NCBI RefSeq assembly: GCF_900696085.1
Contig: NZ_CAADFC020000028.1
Location: forward strand, 186,001-250,000
From: Bradyrhizobium ivorense
GTDB lineage: Bacteria; Pseudomonadota; Alphaproteobacteria; Rhizobiales; Xanthobacteraceae
Direction of reading: 5' to 3'
Length of the DNA: 64,000 nt
A model generated the notes under the pieces. That model was given only the letters and a program-made list of their open reading frames with translations, did not search any database and had not been told where the DNA came from. The position numbers and the translations under genes were made by a program. Below are positions 17,469-26,442 of this stretch, one piece after another (positions within the stretch are counted from its first letter, which is position 1; the number at the start of each line of letters is the position of its first letter).

Positions 17469-20400
17469 ATGGGAATTGTCCGTTTCGCGCTACGATTTCC
17501 GCACACGTTCTATGTCGTTGCGGCGCTGATCCTGTTCCTCGGCGGCGCCGCGCTCTGGTCGATGCCGACGGATGTCTTTCCCGAAATTCGTATCCCGGTC
17601 GTGACCGTGATCTGGCAATACACCGGCCTCTCTACGCCGGAGATGGAACAGCGCGTCAGCACCTACAGCCAATATTCGATCAGCTCCAATGTCAGCGGCA
17701 TCAAGAATATGGAGGTGCAGACCCTTAACGGTCTGTCGGTGCAGAAGATCTACTTCCAGCCCGACGTCAACCTCGACCTCGCCATTGCCCAGATCGTCTC
17801 GGCCACGAACTCGATCCGATCTTTATTGCCGCCGGGCATTCAGCCGCCGATCGTCGTGCAGTTCAACGCGTCCAGCGTTCCGGTGCTGCAGCTCAGCCTG
17901 AAGTCCGACAAACTGAACGAGCAGCAGCTCTATGATTTCGGCATCTATCGTGTTCGCCAGCAGCTCGCACCGGTGCCCGGCGTCACGCTGCCGACGCCGG
18001 CCGGCGGCAAGTATCGCCAGATCATGGTCGACATCGATCCCGACAAGCTCTTGGCTCGCGGGCTGACGCCGCTCGACATCGTCAACGCGGTCAACACGCA
18101 GAACCTGACGCTCCCTTCCGGCACCGCGAAGATGGGCGATCTGCAGTATACCGTCCGCACCAATGCGACGCCGTCATCGATCGACGATCTCAACAATATC
18201 CCGGTCAAGTTCGCCAATGGCGCGACCGTTCTGCTCAAGGACGTGGCACAGGTGCGGGACGGATCGATGGTGCAGCAGAACATCGTCCGCGAGGACGGCC
18301 GGCGTTCGGTCCTGCTCAGCATCATCAAGAACGGCAACGCGTCGACGCTGGCCGTGGTCAACGGGGTCAAGAAGGCGCTGACCGCGGTGCGCGCCGCCGC
18401 CCCGGCGGGGCTCAAGATCACCGAGTTGTTCGATCAGTCGGTGTTCGTGACCAACTCGGTGAACGGCGTGCTCCGCGAGGGCGCCATCGCCGCCGGACTG
18501 ACCGCTATGATGATCCTGCTGTTCCTGGGATCGTGGCGGTCGACGCTGGTGGTCATGATCTCGATCCCGCTGGCCATCCTGTCCTCGCTCGTCGTGCTCT
18601 ACTTCCTCGGCGAGACGCTGAACACGATGACGCTGGGCGGCCTCGCTCTGGCGGTCGGCATCCTGGTCGACGACTCGACCGTGACGATCGAGAATACCCA
18701 TCGGCTGTGGACCGAGGAGGGGATGTCGCTGGCGGACGCCACGTTGCACGGCGCGGCCGAGATCGCGGTGCCGACCCTGGTGTCGACGCTTGCCATCAGC
18801 TGCGTGTTTACATCCGTGGTGTTTCTCGAGGGACCCGCCAAGTACCTGTTCACACCGCTCGGGTTCGCCGTGGTGTTCGCGATGCTCGCCTCCTACGGCC
18901 TGTCCAGAACCCTGACGCCGATCACCATCGGACTGCTCCTCAAAAGCGAACGCCCTCACGCCCACGGCGAGGTCCCGGTTGGCCTGTTCGGGCGAATCTC
19001 CGCGGCGTTCGAGCGCGGTTTCGACCGGCTGCGCGGCGGCTACGCCACGCTGCTGGCCCTGCTGCTGCGACGCAAGGCGATCGTGCCGATCGCTGCATCG
19101 CTGATCCTTGGCCTCGGTGTGACGATGCTGAGCCTGGTGGGGCGGGACTTCTTCCCGCTGATCGACGGCGGGCAGATCCAGCTTCACGTCCGTGCGCCGG
19201 CGGGGACTCGGATCGAGAGCACGGAGGCGATCTTTCAGAAGGTCGAAGACAAGATCCGCGAGGTAATTCCGGAAAAGGATCGTGCGCTCATCGTCGACAA
19301 TATCGGGCTGCCGGCGCGGGCCTACAATCTGGCCTTCGCGGACGGCTCGACGATCGGGGTCAATGACGGTGTCATCCTGGTCTCGCTCAAGGACGGCCAC
19401 AAGCCGACCGCCGACTACATCAAGACGCTGCGTCAGGTGCTGCCGCAGACCTTTCCCGAGGACACCTTCTACTTCCAGGCGGCGGATATCGTCACGCAAA
19501 TCCTCAACTTCGGCCTGCCGGCGCAGATCGACGTCCGCACCGTCGGCTACGGGACCAACAATTTGTCGGTGGCGCAGCAGCTCCGGAAGCGGCTCAGCGC
19601 CATTCCCGGAATCGTCGATGCCCATCTCCAGCAGGAGGTCGACGGCCCGGATTTCTTTGCCGACATCGACCGGACCCGCGCGGCCCAGCTCGGCCTCAAC
19701 GCAAGCACGGTGGCGACCAATGTCAATGTCAGCCTCAGCTCGTCGGTGCAGGTGTCGCCGAACTTCTGGACCGACCCTGCCTCTGGAATCCCGTACTACC
19801 TCGCGGTGCAGACGCCCGAGTACAAGGTCAACTCGCTGAACGCGCTGGCCAATACGCCGGTATCCACCTCGCTCGCGGCCAGCGGTCAGACCGTCCCCGG
19901 CATGCTCAGCAATGTCGCGACCTTCAAGCGCGACACGGTGCCGACCAACGCCAACCAGAGCAACATCCAGCCGGTGTTCGACGTCTACGCCAGCGTGCAG
20001 GGCCGCGACCTCGGCGGCGTCGCCGCCGACATCCAGAAGGTCACGACCGAGCTGCAGAAGAGCCTGAAGCCGGGCAATTCGATCCAGGTCGTCGGCCAGA
20101 TCCAGAGCATGAACGAGTCCTTCCGCGATCTCGGCATCGGCCTCGTGTTCGCGGCGGTGTTTGTCTATCTCCTGATGGTCGTGAACTATCAGAGTTTTGG
20201 CGATCCCTTCGTGGTGATCCTGGCGCTGCCGGCGACGCTCTGCGGCATCGTCACCATGCTGTTCATCACCGGCACGACGCTGAACGTGCCGTCGCTGATG
20301 GGGGCGATCATGTCGGTCGGTGTCGCCTCCGCCAATTCGATCCTGCTGGTGACGTTCGCGCGCGAGCAGCAGCTGAAGGGACACTCGGCCTTCGAGGCGG

Positions 20401-20651
20401 CACTGAGCGCCGGCCACACCCGGATTCGTCCGGTGCTGATGACGGCCGCGGCGATGATCGTTGGCATGATCCCGATGGCGATCGGCGGCGCTGGCGAGGA
20501 GCAGAACGCGGCGCTGGCACGGGCCGTGATCGGCGGATTGCTGTTCGCAACGCCGACGACATTGCTCGTCGTGCCCTATTTGTTTGCCATGCTGCGCAAG
20601 GGCAATGACGGCAAGCCGCACCATGGTGTATTCGAGGAAGAGCAGCAATGA
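17469..20651 (+). CDS. RND-family efflux permease (HAE-1 type)
   Basis: At 1060 aa this matches an AcrB-type inner-membrane proton antiporter. It has a first transmembrane helix at about 12-30, a large periplasmic loop, helices 2-6 from about 335, a second loop and helices 8-12 near the C-terminus. The proton-relay aspartate pair is seen in GILVDDSTVTIENTHR. It would pump small molecules out with the adaptor encoded immediately downstream, whose start overlaps this stop by four bases. No outer-membrane channel gene follows. The substrate is unknown. Confidence 0.93.
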   Translation: MGIVRFALRFPHTFYVVAALILFLGGAALWSMPTDVFPEIRIPVVTVIWQYTGLSTPEMEQRVSTYSQYSISSNVSGIKNMEVQTLNGLSVQKIYFQPDVNLDLAIAQIVSATNSIRSLLPPGIQPPIVVQFNASSVPVLQLSLKSDKLNEQQLYDFGIYRVRQQLAPVPGVTLPTPAGGKYRQIMVDIDPDKLLARGLTPLDIVNAVNTQNLTLPSGTAKMGDLQYTVRTNATPSSIDDLNNIPVKFANGATVLLKDVAQVRDGSMVQQNIVREDGRRSVLLSIIKNGNASTLAVVNGVKKALTAVRAAAPAGLKITELFDQSVFVTNSVNGVLREGAIAAGLTAMMILLFLGSWRSTLVVMISIPLAILSSLVVLYFLGETLNTMTLGGLALAVGILVDDSTVTIENTHRLWTEEGMSLADATLHGAAEIAVPTLVSTLAISCVFTSVVFLEGPAKYLFTPLGFAVVFAMLASYGLSRTLTPITIGLLLKSERPHAHGEVPVGLFGRISAAFERGFDRLRGGYATLLALLLRRKAIVPIAASLILGLGVTMLSLVGRDFFPLIDGGQIQLHVRAPAGTRIESTEAIFQKVEDKIREVIPEKDRALIVDNIGLPARAYNLAFADGSTIGVNDGVILVSLKDGHKPTADYIKTLRQVLPQTFPEDTFYFQAADIVTQILNFGLPAQIDVRTVGYGTNNLSVAQQLRKRLSAIPGIVDAHLQQEVDGPDFFADIDRTRAAQLGLNASTVATNVNVSLSSSVQVSPNFWTDPASGIPYYLAVQTPEYKVNSLNALANTPVSTSLAASGQTVPGMLSNVATFKRDTVPTNANQSNIQPVFDVYASVQGRDLGGVAADIQKVTTELQKSLKPGNSIQVVGQIQSMNESFRDLGIGLVFAAVFVYLLMVVNYQSFGDPFVVILALPATLCGIVTMLFITGTTLNVPSLMGAIMSVGVASANSILLVTFAREQQLKGHSAFEAALSAGHTRIRPVLMTAAAMIVGMIPMAIGGAGEEQNAALARAVIGGLLFATPTTLLVVPYLFAMLRKGNDGKPHHGVFEEEQQ

Positions 20652-21913
20652 CCGAGATCGAGCTACGACCTGACGACATCACGCAGGTGCCTGATCGGGA
20701 GTCCGACTCCGGCGCGCCGTTGTTGCGGACGGAAGGAGAGCCGCCACGCCGATATGGCGGACCGGTGCTCGGCGCGACCGTGCTGTTGCTGCTCGCCGCC
20801 GGCCTGGGTGCCGGCGGCTGGCGTCACTACGAGGCCGGACGCGCGGTCGCCGCCACGGCCCGGGAGGCGCGTGACATGGTGCCGGAGGTGCGGGTCGCCA
20901 CCGTCCGCGCCAGCGCCAGCAAGATGCAGGTCAGCCTGCCGGCCACCACGGCGGCGTTCGAGGCCGCCAACATTTTTGCCCGGACCAGCGGCTATATCGA
21001 GAAGCGCTACGTCGACATCGGCGATCACGTCAAGGCGGGGCAACTGCTCGCCGAAATCGTTGCACCCGAGGTCGATCATCAGATCGCCGAGGCGCAGGCC
21101 GCGCTGGCGCAGAGCCAGGGGACCCTGCACCAGACGCAGGCCAGCCGCGAGCTCGCCGAAGTGACCAATGCGCGCGACAGCAAGCTGGTCAAGCAGGGAT
21201 GGTTAACCGCACAGCAGGGCGACAACGATCGCTTGACGCTGCGGGCACAGCAGGCCGCGGAGGGCGCGGCGCTGTCCAACATTGCGGTCCAGGAGGCCCA
21301 GATCAAGGTGCTCGAGCAGCAGAAGGCCTACCAGCGCGTGGTGGCGCCGTTCGACGGCGTGATCACCCAGCGCAATGTCGATAATGGCAGCCTGGTGCAG
21401 TCCGGATCGACCTTCATGTTCACGCTGATGCGTGCCAACGTGATCCGCACCCAGGTGTTCGTGCCGCAGGACGAGGCGTTCGGCGTGGCGCCGGGCGTCG
21501 ACGCCGTCGTGCGTGTGCCCGAAATCCCCGACCGGACGTTTCCGGGCAAGGTGACGCGCATCGCGACCGCGCTGCAGCCCGGCAGCCGGACCTTGCTGAC
21601 CGAGATCGACGTGCCCAATCCGGACGGCGCGCTGCAGCCGGGCATCTATTGCACCGTCGAGCTGTTCATCCCGCAGAGGACGCCGTCGATGATCGTGCCG
21701 GCCGACGCCGTCGTGTTCGATGCGAACGGACTGCATGTGGCGGTGGTTCGCGACGGCCATGTTCATCTGCAGAAGATTTCGATCGCGCGTGATTTCGGCA
21801 CCGAGGTCGAGGTGCATGATGGCGTCAAGCCGGGCGACCAGGTGATTCTCAACCCGATGCTGAATCTGGCTGAGAACAGCAGGGTTGCTGTCGGCAAGCC
21901 GCAGACGACCTAG
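20648..21913 (+). CDS. RND periplasmic adaptor (membrane fusion protein)
   Basis: This 421-aa protein has a single N-terminal transmembrane anchor at about 36-56 (VLGATVLLLLAAGLGAGGW). Lipoyl half-motifs (ANIFARTSGYIEKRYVDIG and VVAPFDGVITQRNVDNGSLV) flank an alpha-helical hairpin at about 130-215, followed by beta-barrel and membrane-proximal domains. It bridges the permease at 17469 to an outer-membrane channel. The ATGA overlap with the permease gene shows translational coupling. Its stop codon touches a repeat element. Confidence 0.92.
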   Translation: MTEIELRPDDITQVPDRESDSGAPLLRTEGEPPRRYGGPVLGATVLLLLAAGLGAGGWRHYEAGRAVAATAREARDMVPEVRVATVRASASKMQVSLPATTAAFEAANIFARTSGYIEKRYVDIGDHVKAGQLLAEIVAPEVDHQIAEAQAALAQSQGTLHQTQASRELAEVTNARDSKLVKQGWLTAQQGDNDRLTLRAQQAAEGAALSNIAVQEAQIKVLEQQKAYQRVVAPFDGVITQRNVDNGSLVQSGSTFMFTLMRANVIRTQVFVPQDEAFGVAPGVDAVVRVPEIPDRTFPGKVTRIATALQPGSRTLLTEIDVPNPDGALQPGIYCTVELFIPQRTPSMIVPADAVVFDANGLHVAVVRDGHVHLQKISIARDFGTEVEVHDGVKPGDQVILNPMLNLAENSRVAVGKPQTT

Positions 21914-22036
21914 AGCATGATCCGGAAAAATGTGAAGCGGTTTTCCCTCGCGACAAACGCGGAACGCGTTTGCGCGGAGATCATGCTCGAACAAAGAGCT
22001 AAGGCGCGATGGTGATTCAACCTAATCTCATCGCGC
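21913..22036. repeat. Repeat B: multi-hairpin REP-like element
   Basis: GAGCATGATC (21913-21922) and GATCATGCTC (21979-21988) are perfect inverted arms. Between them lie AAACGCG/CGCGTTT and GGAAAA/TTTTCC pairings. A further GCGCGATG/CATCGCGC hairpin follows at 22004-22036. A decayed copy lies at 45230-45273 and a minimal one at 57875-57897. It begins in the adaptor stop codon and may protect the 3' end of the mRNA. Confidence 0.75.
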
Positions 22037-22205
22037 TTTAGGCCGCGGCCGATGCGTGGCCGCGCGGTGAATGCCTCGCCGGCCATCACGATCACCGCGC
22101 ATTGAGCGGCCGTGACCAGGGTTGCATTTGGATCCGTCATGCCAGTGCGCACCTCTCCTGCAGAGCCAAGTGTTCTTGGCCTGTCATCTGCAAGGGAGAA
22201 GTGTG

Positions 22206-22457
22206 ATGACGACATTCAAGCTGTTGTCTGCAGGGCTGATCGTTGCCGCCGCTTTTGCGGCGCCGGTCAGCGCCCGCGAAAACTGTGCAGCCGCGCGCGG
22301 CATTGCGGCGCGGACCGCTAACGGCCTCTCCGCGGTGGAGCGCTGCTTCGGCGGACGTCTCTGGATTCCCGCACCGTCCGTGAGCGCGCATTCCGAAGCG
22401 CCGACCGATCAGCCGGGCGGAGTCTGCGACCATGGCGATGACGCTCAGATTTGCTGA
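22206..22457 (+). CDS. Small secreted protein, paralogue of 1889-2137
   Basis: ATG 22206 has AAGGGAGAAGTGTG upstream. The 83-residue product has a signal peptide (MTTFKLLSAGLIVAAAFAAPVSA), then a short polar domain with four cysteines and the segment WIPAPSVSAHSEAP. Its N-terminus and this segment align with the protein encoded at 1889-2137. No function is known; it is probably periplasmic and disulfide-bonded. Confidence 0.7.
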   Translation: MTTFKLLSAGLIVAAAFAAPVSARENCAAARGIAARTANGLSAVERCFGGRLWIPAPSVSAHSEAPTDQPGGVCDHGDDAQIC

Positions 22458-22506
22458 GAGCTCCGGCATCCCGCTTCAAGACAACTCAACATGTGGAGTG
22501 TGAAGC

Positions 22507-22797
22507 ATGAAAGGTCTCTCTGTTCTCTGCGTCGTCGCCAGCCTCGCCCTGTCGGGCACGGCCGCGTTTGCCCGAGGGGGCATGGGCGGCATGGGATCAC
22601 ATATGTCGATGGGCGGTGCGCTGGGGACCAGCGCGGCGAGGCCGGGAACGAATTCTCTGGGCACGGCGCTGCCAGGATCCGATTTCGGCAACGGCCATCC
22701 GATGAAAGGGCCGCCGCTCGGCACCAACCCCGCGATCGATCGGGACGACGCGCGGCTGCAAAAGATGCTCGAGGGATCGATCTGCCGCGGTTGCTGA
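22507..22797 (+). CDS. Small secreted Gly/Met-rich protein
   Basis: Starts MKGLSVLCVVASLALSGTAA with a signal peptide, then a Gly/Met-rich stretch (RGGMGGMGSHMSMGG). The C-terminal half has NPAIDRDDARLQKML and ends in SICRGC, two cysteines separated by two residues. It is 96 aa. It follows the 22206 gene by 49 bases on the same strand, so they may be co-transcribed. The Met/His-rich stretch could bind metal; that is a guess from composition. Confidence 0.65.
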   Translation: MKGLSVLCVVASLALSGTAAFARGGMGGMGSHMSMGGALGTSAARPGTNSLGTALPGSDFGNGHPMKGPPLGTNPAIDRDDARLQKMLEGSICRGC

Positions 22798-23017
22798 GCA
22801 ACCCGGCAAGCCCGGCATGCGGTCTTGACATCCGGTCCTGGCATCCGGCCGTCAGATAATACCGCATCACGAGCCTGCGTGATGATGGCCGCATGCCAGC
22901 TGTCCCACGGCGCTGATGGACTCGCGCCATGGAATGGACGCATATCTCCCGATCAGATGCATTCGCCCCGGCGGTCAGTGCCGAGGGCGTGAATGCTGAA
23001 ATCGGAGAATGAGCGTG

Positions 23018-24058
23018 ATGATCGACAATGACGGCGCAAAACAGGGCGGCAGCGTTTCCGTTCGCAACGACTGGAGCCGCGCCGAGGCGGAGCGCCTTTA
23101 CGAGCTGCCGTTCTCCGACCTGGTGTTTCGTGCCCAGACCATCCATCGCGCCAACTTCGATCCCAATCGTGTCGAGACCGCGAGCCTGCTCAGCATCAAG
23201 ACCGGCGGCTGCCCGGAGGATTGCGGCTATTGCTCGCAGAGCGCCCATTACGACACCGGCCTGAAGGCGACGCGCCTGATGGACCAGGCGGACGTGATCG
23301 CGACCGCCCGGCGCGCCAGGGACGCCGGCGCCGAGCGCTTCTGCATGGCCGCAGCGTGGCGCAATCCCAGGGATCGCGATCTCGACCAGGTCTGCGAGAT
23401 GGTCAGCGCGGTCAAGGGTCTGGGCATGGAGACCTGCGTGACGCTCGGCATGCTGACGCCGGCCCAGGCCGGCCGGCTGCGCGACGCTGGGCTCGATTTC
23501 TACAATCACAACGTCGATACCTCGCCGGAGTATTACGACCAGATCATCACCACGCGCACGCTGCAGGATCGCATCGATACGCTGAGCCATGTGCGCGCGG
23601 CCGGCATCAAGGTCTGCTGCGGCGGCATCATCGGCATGGGTGAGCAGGTCACCGACCGGCTCGGCATGCTGGTGCTCTTGGCCAATATGCCGGTCCATCC
23701 GGAGAGCGTGCCGATCAACCTCTGGAACCGGGTCGAGGGCGTGCCCGTGAACGAGACGGCGAAGCGGCCGGATCCGATCGCGGTCGCGCGCCTGGTCGCG
23801 GTCGCCCGCATCATGATGCCGCAGAGCGTGGTGCGGCTGTCCGCCGGGCGGCAATACATGACCGACGAATTGCAGGCGCTCTGCTTCCTCGCCGGCGCCA
23901 ATTCGATCTTCATCGGCGACGTGCTGCTCACCACCCGCAACCCGCAGCGCGACCGCGACGCCGACCTGCTCGATCGGCTCGGGATCAAGTCGAGCCTGGA
24001 GCGGACGGAGCGAGACGCTCCGGTGAGCGAAACGGAACGCGTTGCTCGCGCTGGATAG
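23018..24058 (+). CDS. bioB: Biotin synthase
   Basis: This radical-SAM enzyme inserts sulfur into dethiobiotin, the last step of biotin synthesis, in the cytoplasm. The CxxxCxxC cluster motif is present (GGCPEDCGYCSQSAHYDTG), as are the second-cluster region (CMAAAWRNPRDRD, NHNVDTSPEYY) and KVCCGGIIGMGE. ATG 23018 has GGAG nine bases upstream; ATG 23009 is too close to that site. Length of about 346 aa is normal. No other bio gene is nearby, so it stands alone here. Confidence 0.97.
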   Translation: MIDNDGAKQGGSVSVRNDWSRAEAERLYELPFSDLVFRAQTIHRANFDPNRVETASLLSIKTGGCPEDCGYCSQSAHYDTGLKATRLMDQADVIATARRARDAGAERFCMAAAWRNPRDRDLDQVCEMVSAVKGLGMETCVTLGMLTPAQAGRLRDAGLDFYNHNVDTSPEYYDQIITTRTLQDRIDTLSHVRAAGIKVCCGGIIGMGEQVTDRLGMLVLLANMPVHPESVPINLWNRVEGVPVNETAKRPDPIAVARLVAVARIMMPQSVVRLSAGRQYMTDELQALCFLAGANSIFIGDVLLTTRNPQRDRDADLLDRLGIKSSLERTERDAPVSETERVARAG

Positions 24059-24077
24059 CCTTGTGTTGAAGCGAGAG

Positions 24078-24236
24078 CTGGTCTCCTTTCGCCTCTCCCC
24101 GCCTGCGGGGAGAGGCCGGAACGCATCGCCAGATGCGTTCCGGGTGAGGGGGAGTCTCCGCGAATCCGACTGCCGCCATTGATGCGGAGGCAGCCCCTCA
24201 CCCCAACCCTCTCCCCGTGAAGAACGGGGAGAGGGG
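24078..24236. repeat. Repeat C: CTCTCCCC-type mosaic repeat, copy 1
   Basis: A hairpin CCTCTCCCC/GGGGAGAGG (24092-24115) is followed by an ACGCATC/GATGCGT hairpin, a GTGAGGGGG block and a second CTCTCCCCG/CGGGGAGAG hairpin. The element recurs with changes at 48872-49026. It fills the space between the converging bioB and formyltransferase genes. Confidence 0.75.
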
Positions 24237-24259
24237 GCGCAGTCCCATCGCGGTTTCTA

Positions 24260-24979
24260 TCAGGACGCCGCAGCCAGCGGCGGTGAGACCACCTGCGGCG
24301 CCTCCGCTTGCCTGGCCGGCGTCGCCAGCTCGAAACGGATGCCGTGCAGGGACACGGTCAGCGGAATCCCGCGAAAATCGTCATGGAAGGCGCGAACGCG
24401 GCGCGCCAGCTCGGCGGCGCCGATCCCGGCGGGGAGGTCGCACATGTCGCGGTACATCTGCCGGGTGCTCTTGATCCCGCACCAGGCGATCGGCAGCTCG
24501 GCCAGCGGCGCGCCATCGCAGGCGAGCTCGCGCGACATCCGCCAGAACAGATGCGCCAGCCGCACATAGGCGATCTGCTCGAGCCCGCGCACGCCGATCT
24601 TGTCGGGGATGATGAACGACTCGACCCCGACGATCGGGCCGGAATCGACCCGTTCCGCCATCAGATGAGCAATCGCGCCAAACGTCCGGGCGCCGTCATA
24701 GAGTGCGAAATGCGCCGGCGCCCAGCCGGGATATTGCGGCGGGCCGGGATGGAAATTGTAGGCGCCGTGGCCGAGCGCGGCGAGGATGCGGCCCGGCACG
24801 ATCACGCTGGTGGTGAACGCCAGCAGGCGGGCCTCGCGCAGCAGCTCGGGCTCGATCGCAGCGAGGTCCTCGGCGGTCACCGCGCTGCGGAACGCCAGCG
24901 CCGGATTGTGCGCCTTCAGCAATTCGGTGAGCGCGAATTGCTGGCTGGCGACACCAGTGAGAAGGATAATGGTCTTCAT
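24260..24979 (-). CDS. Formyltransferase-fold protein
   Basis: The 239-aa product resembles the N-terminal catalytic domain of formyltetrahydrofolate-dependent transferases. It has LAFTTSVIVPGRILAALGHG, then YNFHPGPPQYPGWAPAHFAL, which carries the catalytic His-Pro-Gly-Pro loop, and ERVDSGPIVGVE. It is shorter than Met-tRNA formyltransferase and lacks its C-terminal tRNA-binding domain, so it more likely formylates a small molecule such as an amino sugar. It is the last gene of a minus-strand operon with a glycosyltransferase-like and an HAD-like gene, next to flagellin, which suggests sugar modification. ATG 24979 gives the natural N-terminus MKTIILLTG. Confidence 0.8.
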   Translation of the reverse strand: MKTIILLTGVASQQFALTELLKAHNPALAFRSAVTAEDLAAIEPELLREARLLAFTTSVIVPGRILAALGHGAYNFHPGPPQYPGWAPAHFALYDGARTFGAIAHLMAERVDSGPIVGVESFIIPDKIGVRGLEQIAYVRLAHLFWRMSRELACDGAPLAELPIAWCGIKSTRQMYRDMCDLPAGIGAAELARRVRAFHDDFRGIPLTVSLHGIRFELATPARQAEAPQVVSPPLAAAS

Positions 24980-25006
24980 GATGGATGTCCTTCTCCTGTT
25001 CGACAA

Positions 25007-26365
25007 TCAGCCGCGCTGGCCGGCCATGACGACGACGCTTCCAGCATCGCCGGATTGTCCCACGGTGCGGAACAGATCGGCCGGCAGCGCCTGCCATGGC
25101 GCAATCTCGATGATCCGGTTGTTGGCACTCCGTGCCGCCGACTTTGCGGCGCGGATGTCGTCCTGCCAGGGGCAGAGCGCAAGCTCGAGCCGGCCGAACC
25201 CGCCGCAGTCGGCGGCGAATGCGCGCGTCACCGCCTCGATGCTGTCGGCCATCTCGCGCGCATCACTGGTGGCGATGTCGCGCATGATCACGGTGATCGC
25301 ATCGTCAGATGCAATCTCCGAGTTGAGCACAATCATGGCGTCGCGGCCGCCGCTGCGGCTGGCGCGCCGTGCGGCGCGCATCGCGACGGCGAATTCGCCG
25401 TCGGGCCCGAGATCGCTCCCGTCCGCGGGCAGGCTGTGAACGATCGTGGTGTGCCGGGGCGTGCCGACGTCCTCGGCCGGCGCATGATAGGAGCGCGGCA
25501 GCCAGACGGTGTCGAGCGGCAGTTGCGACGACGTCAGGCTCCAGGCCTGATCGAGCAGATAGCCTTCCCAGACCGTCGGATAGGCTGACGCGATGTGGTG
25601 CCAGTTGCGCAGCAGCGCCTCCGCTGCAGTGGAGCGGCCGAGATACAGCGTGCGCGCCGACATCTCCCATCGGTTCCACTTGTGGAGCGCGACGTCGCAA
25701 TCGAGCCGCAGTGGCAGCAGCGGCGGCTCGCTGAGCATGGCGTCGGCCTCGACGAAGAGCAGCGGCTCGCGGTGCTTGTGCCACATCTTCTGAATGAATG
25801 CGGTCTTCTCGGCCGCACCCATCCGCTCGCCATCCGCGGTATCGATCGGCGTTACATCGCAGGCGATTTCGAACTCGGCCAGCCCATCGCGAAGCCGGCG
25901 CGCAAAATCGTCGCCGCGGGCACGGGGATAGCAAGATACCACGCGCAGCGGCGCATCGGCCTGGCAGTCGTCGTCAGGCGCGATCGCGCGCCAGTTGATC
26001 CCGCCCCACCACATCTCATGCGGGCCATCGAGGCTCGGCCCGATCGTGCCGAAGTCGGTCAGCTTGGACTTGAGGAAATCGAAGGCCGGATTCTCGCCGA
26101 ACGGGACAACGACGGCGCAGTCGGCGCGCAGCGACCGATAGAGTGTTTCGGCGGCGGGACCGCTCGGCGGTTCGACGACGATGATGACGCCGTTGTCCCG
26201 GACCAGAGTCGAGCCGTCCTGATGAAGGCCCACAGGTCCGAGCCTCTGCGCCAGCCACGTCAGCCGCCGGCGCTGGGCCGCGTTCATCCGGATGCCGTTC
26301 GTCGACAGCAGATGGTCGAGATCCGTCCGCAAGCTGTCCGCTTGCGCCATGTCAGCCGATGTCAT
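25007..26365 (-). CDS. Glycosyltransferase-like protein of unknown specificity
   Basis: A 452-aa soluble protein without a signal peptide. The segment LLFVEADAMLSEPPLLPLRLDCDVALHKWN resembles the core of nucleotide-diphospho-sugar transferases, described here as two parts: the acidic EADAML motif and the later DCDVALHKW. It is followed by GYLLDQAW, a common acceptor-side element. N-terminal and C-terminal parts are not recognised. It lies 27 bases upstream of the formyltransferase gene and 77 bases downstream of the HAD-like gene on the same strand, so the three are likely one operon. Assignment rests on motif similarity only. Confidence 0.55.
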   Translation of the reverse strand: MTSADMAQADSLRTDLDHLLSTNGIRMNAAQRRRLTWLAQRLGPVGLHQDGSTLVRDNGVIIVVEPPSGPAAETLYRSLRADCAVVVPFGENPAFDFLKSKLTDFGTIGPSLDGPHEMWWGGINWRAIAPDDDCQADAPLRVVSCYPRARGDDFARRLRDGLAEFEIACDVTPIDTADGERMGAAEKTAFIQKMWHKHREPLLFVEADAMLSEPPLLPLRLDCDVALHKWNRWEMSARTLYLGRSTAAEALLRNWHHIASAYPTVWEGYLLDQAWSLTSSQLPLDTVWLPRSYHAPAEDVGTPRHTTIVHSLPADGSDLGPDGEFAVAMRAARRASRSGGRDAMIVLNSEIASDDAITVIMRDIATSDAREMADSIEAVTRAFAADCGGFGRLELALCPWQDDIRAAKSAARSANNRIIEIAPWQALPADLFRTVGQSGDAGSVVVMAGQRG

Positions 26366-26442
26366 GCCCGCTCTGCCCCTCGTTAACCTTCAACGGGCGG
26401 GGCGGTGAGATCAGGCGGAGAAATCGATCGCCGGTGATGCCA

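Noticed and set aside
18174..20648. 824-codon minus-strand frame opposite the RND permease
   Set aside because: Antisense shadow; composition His/Arg/Asp-rich, no motifs, while the plus strand encodes a complete permease.
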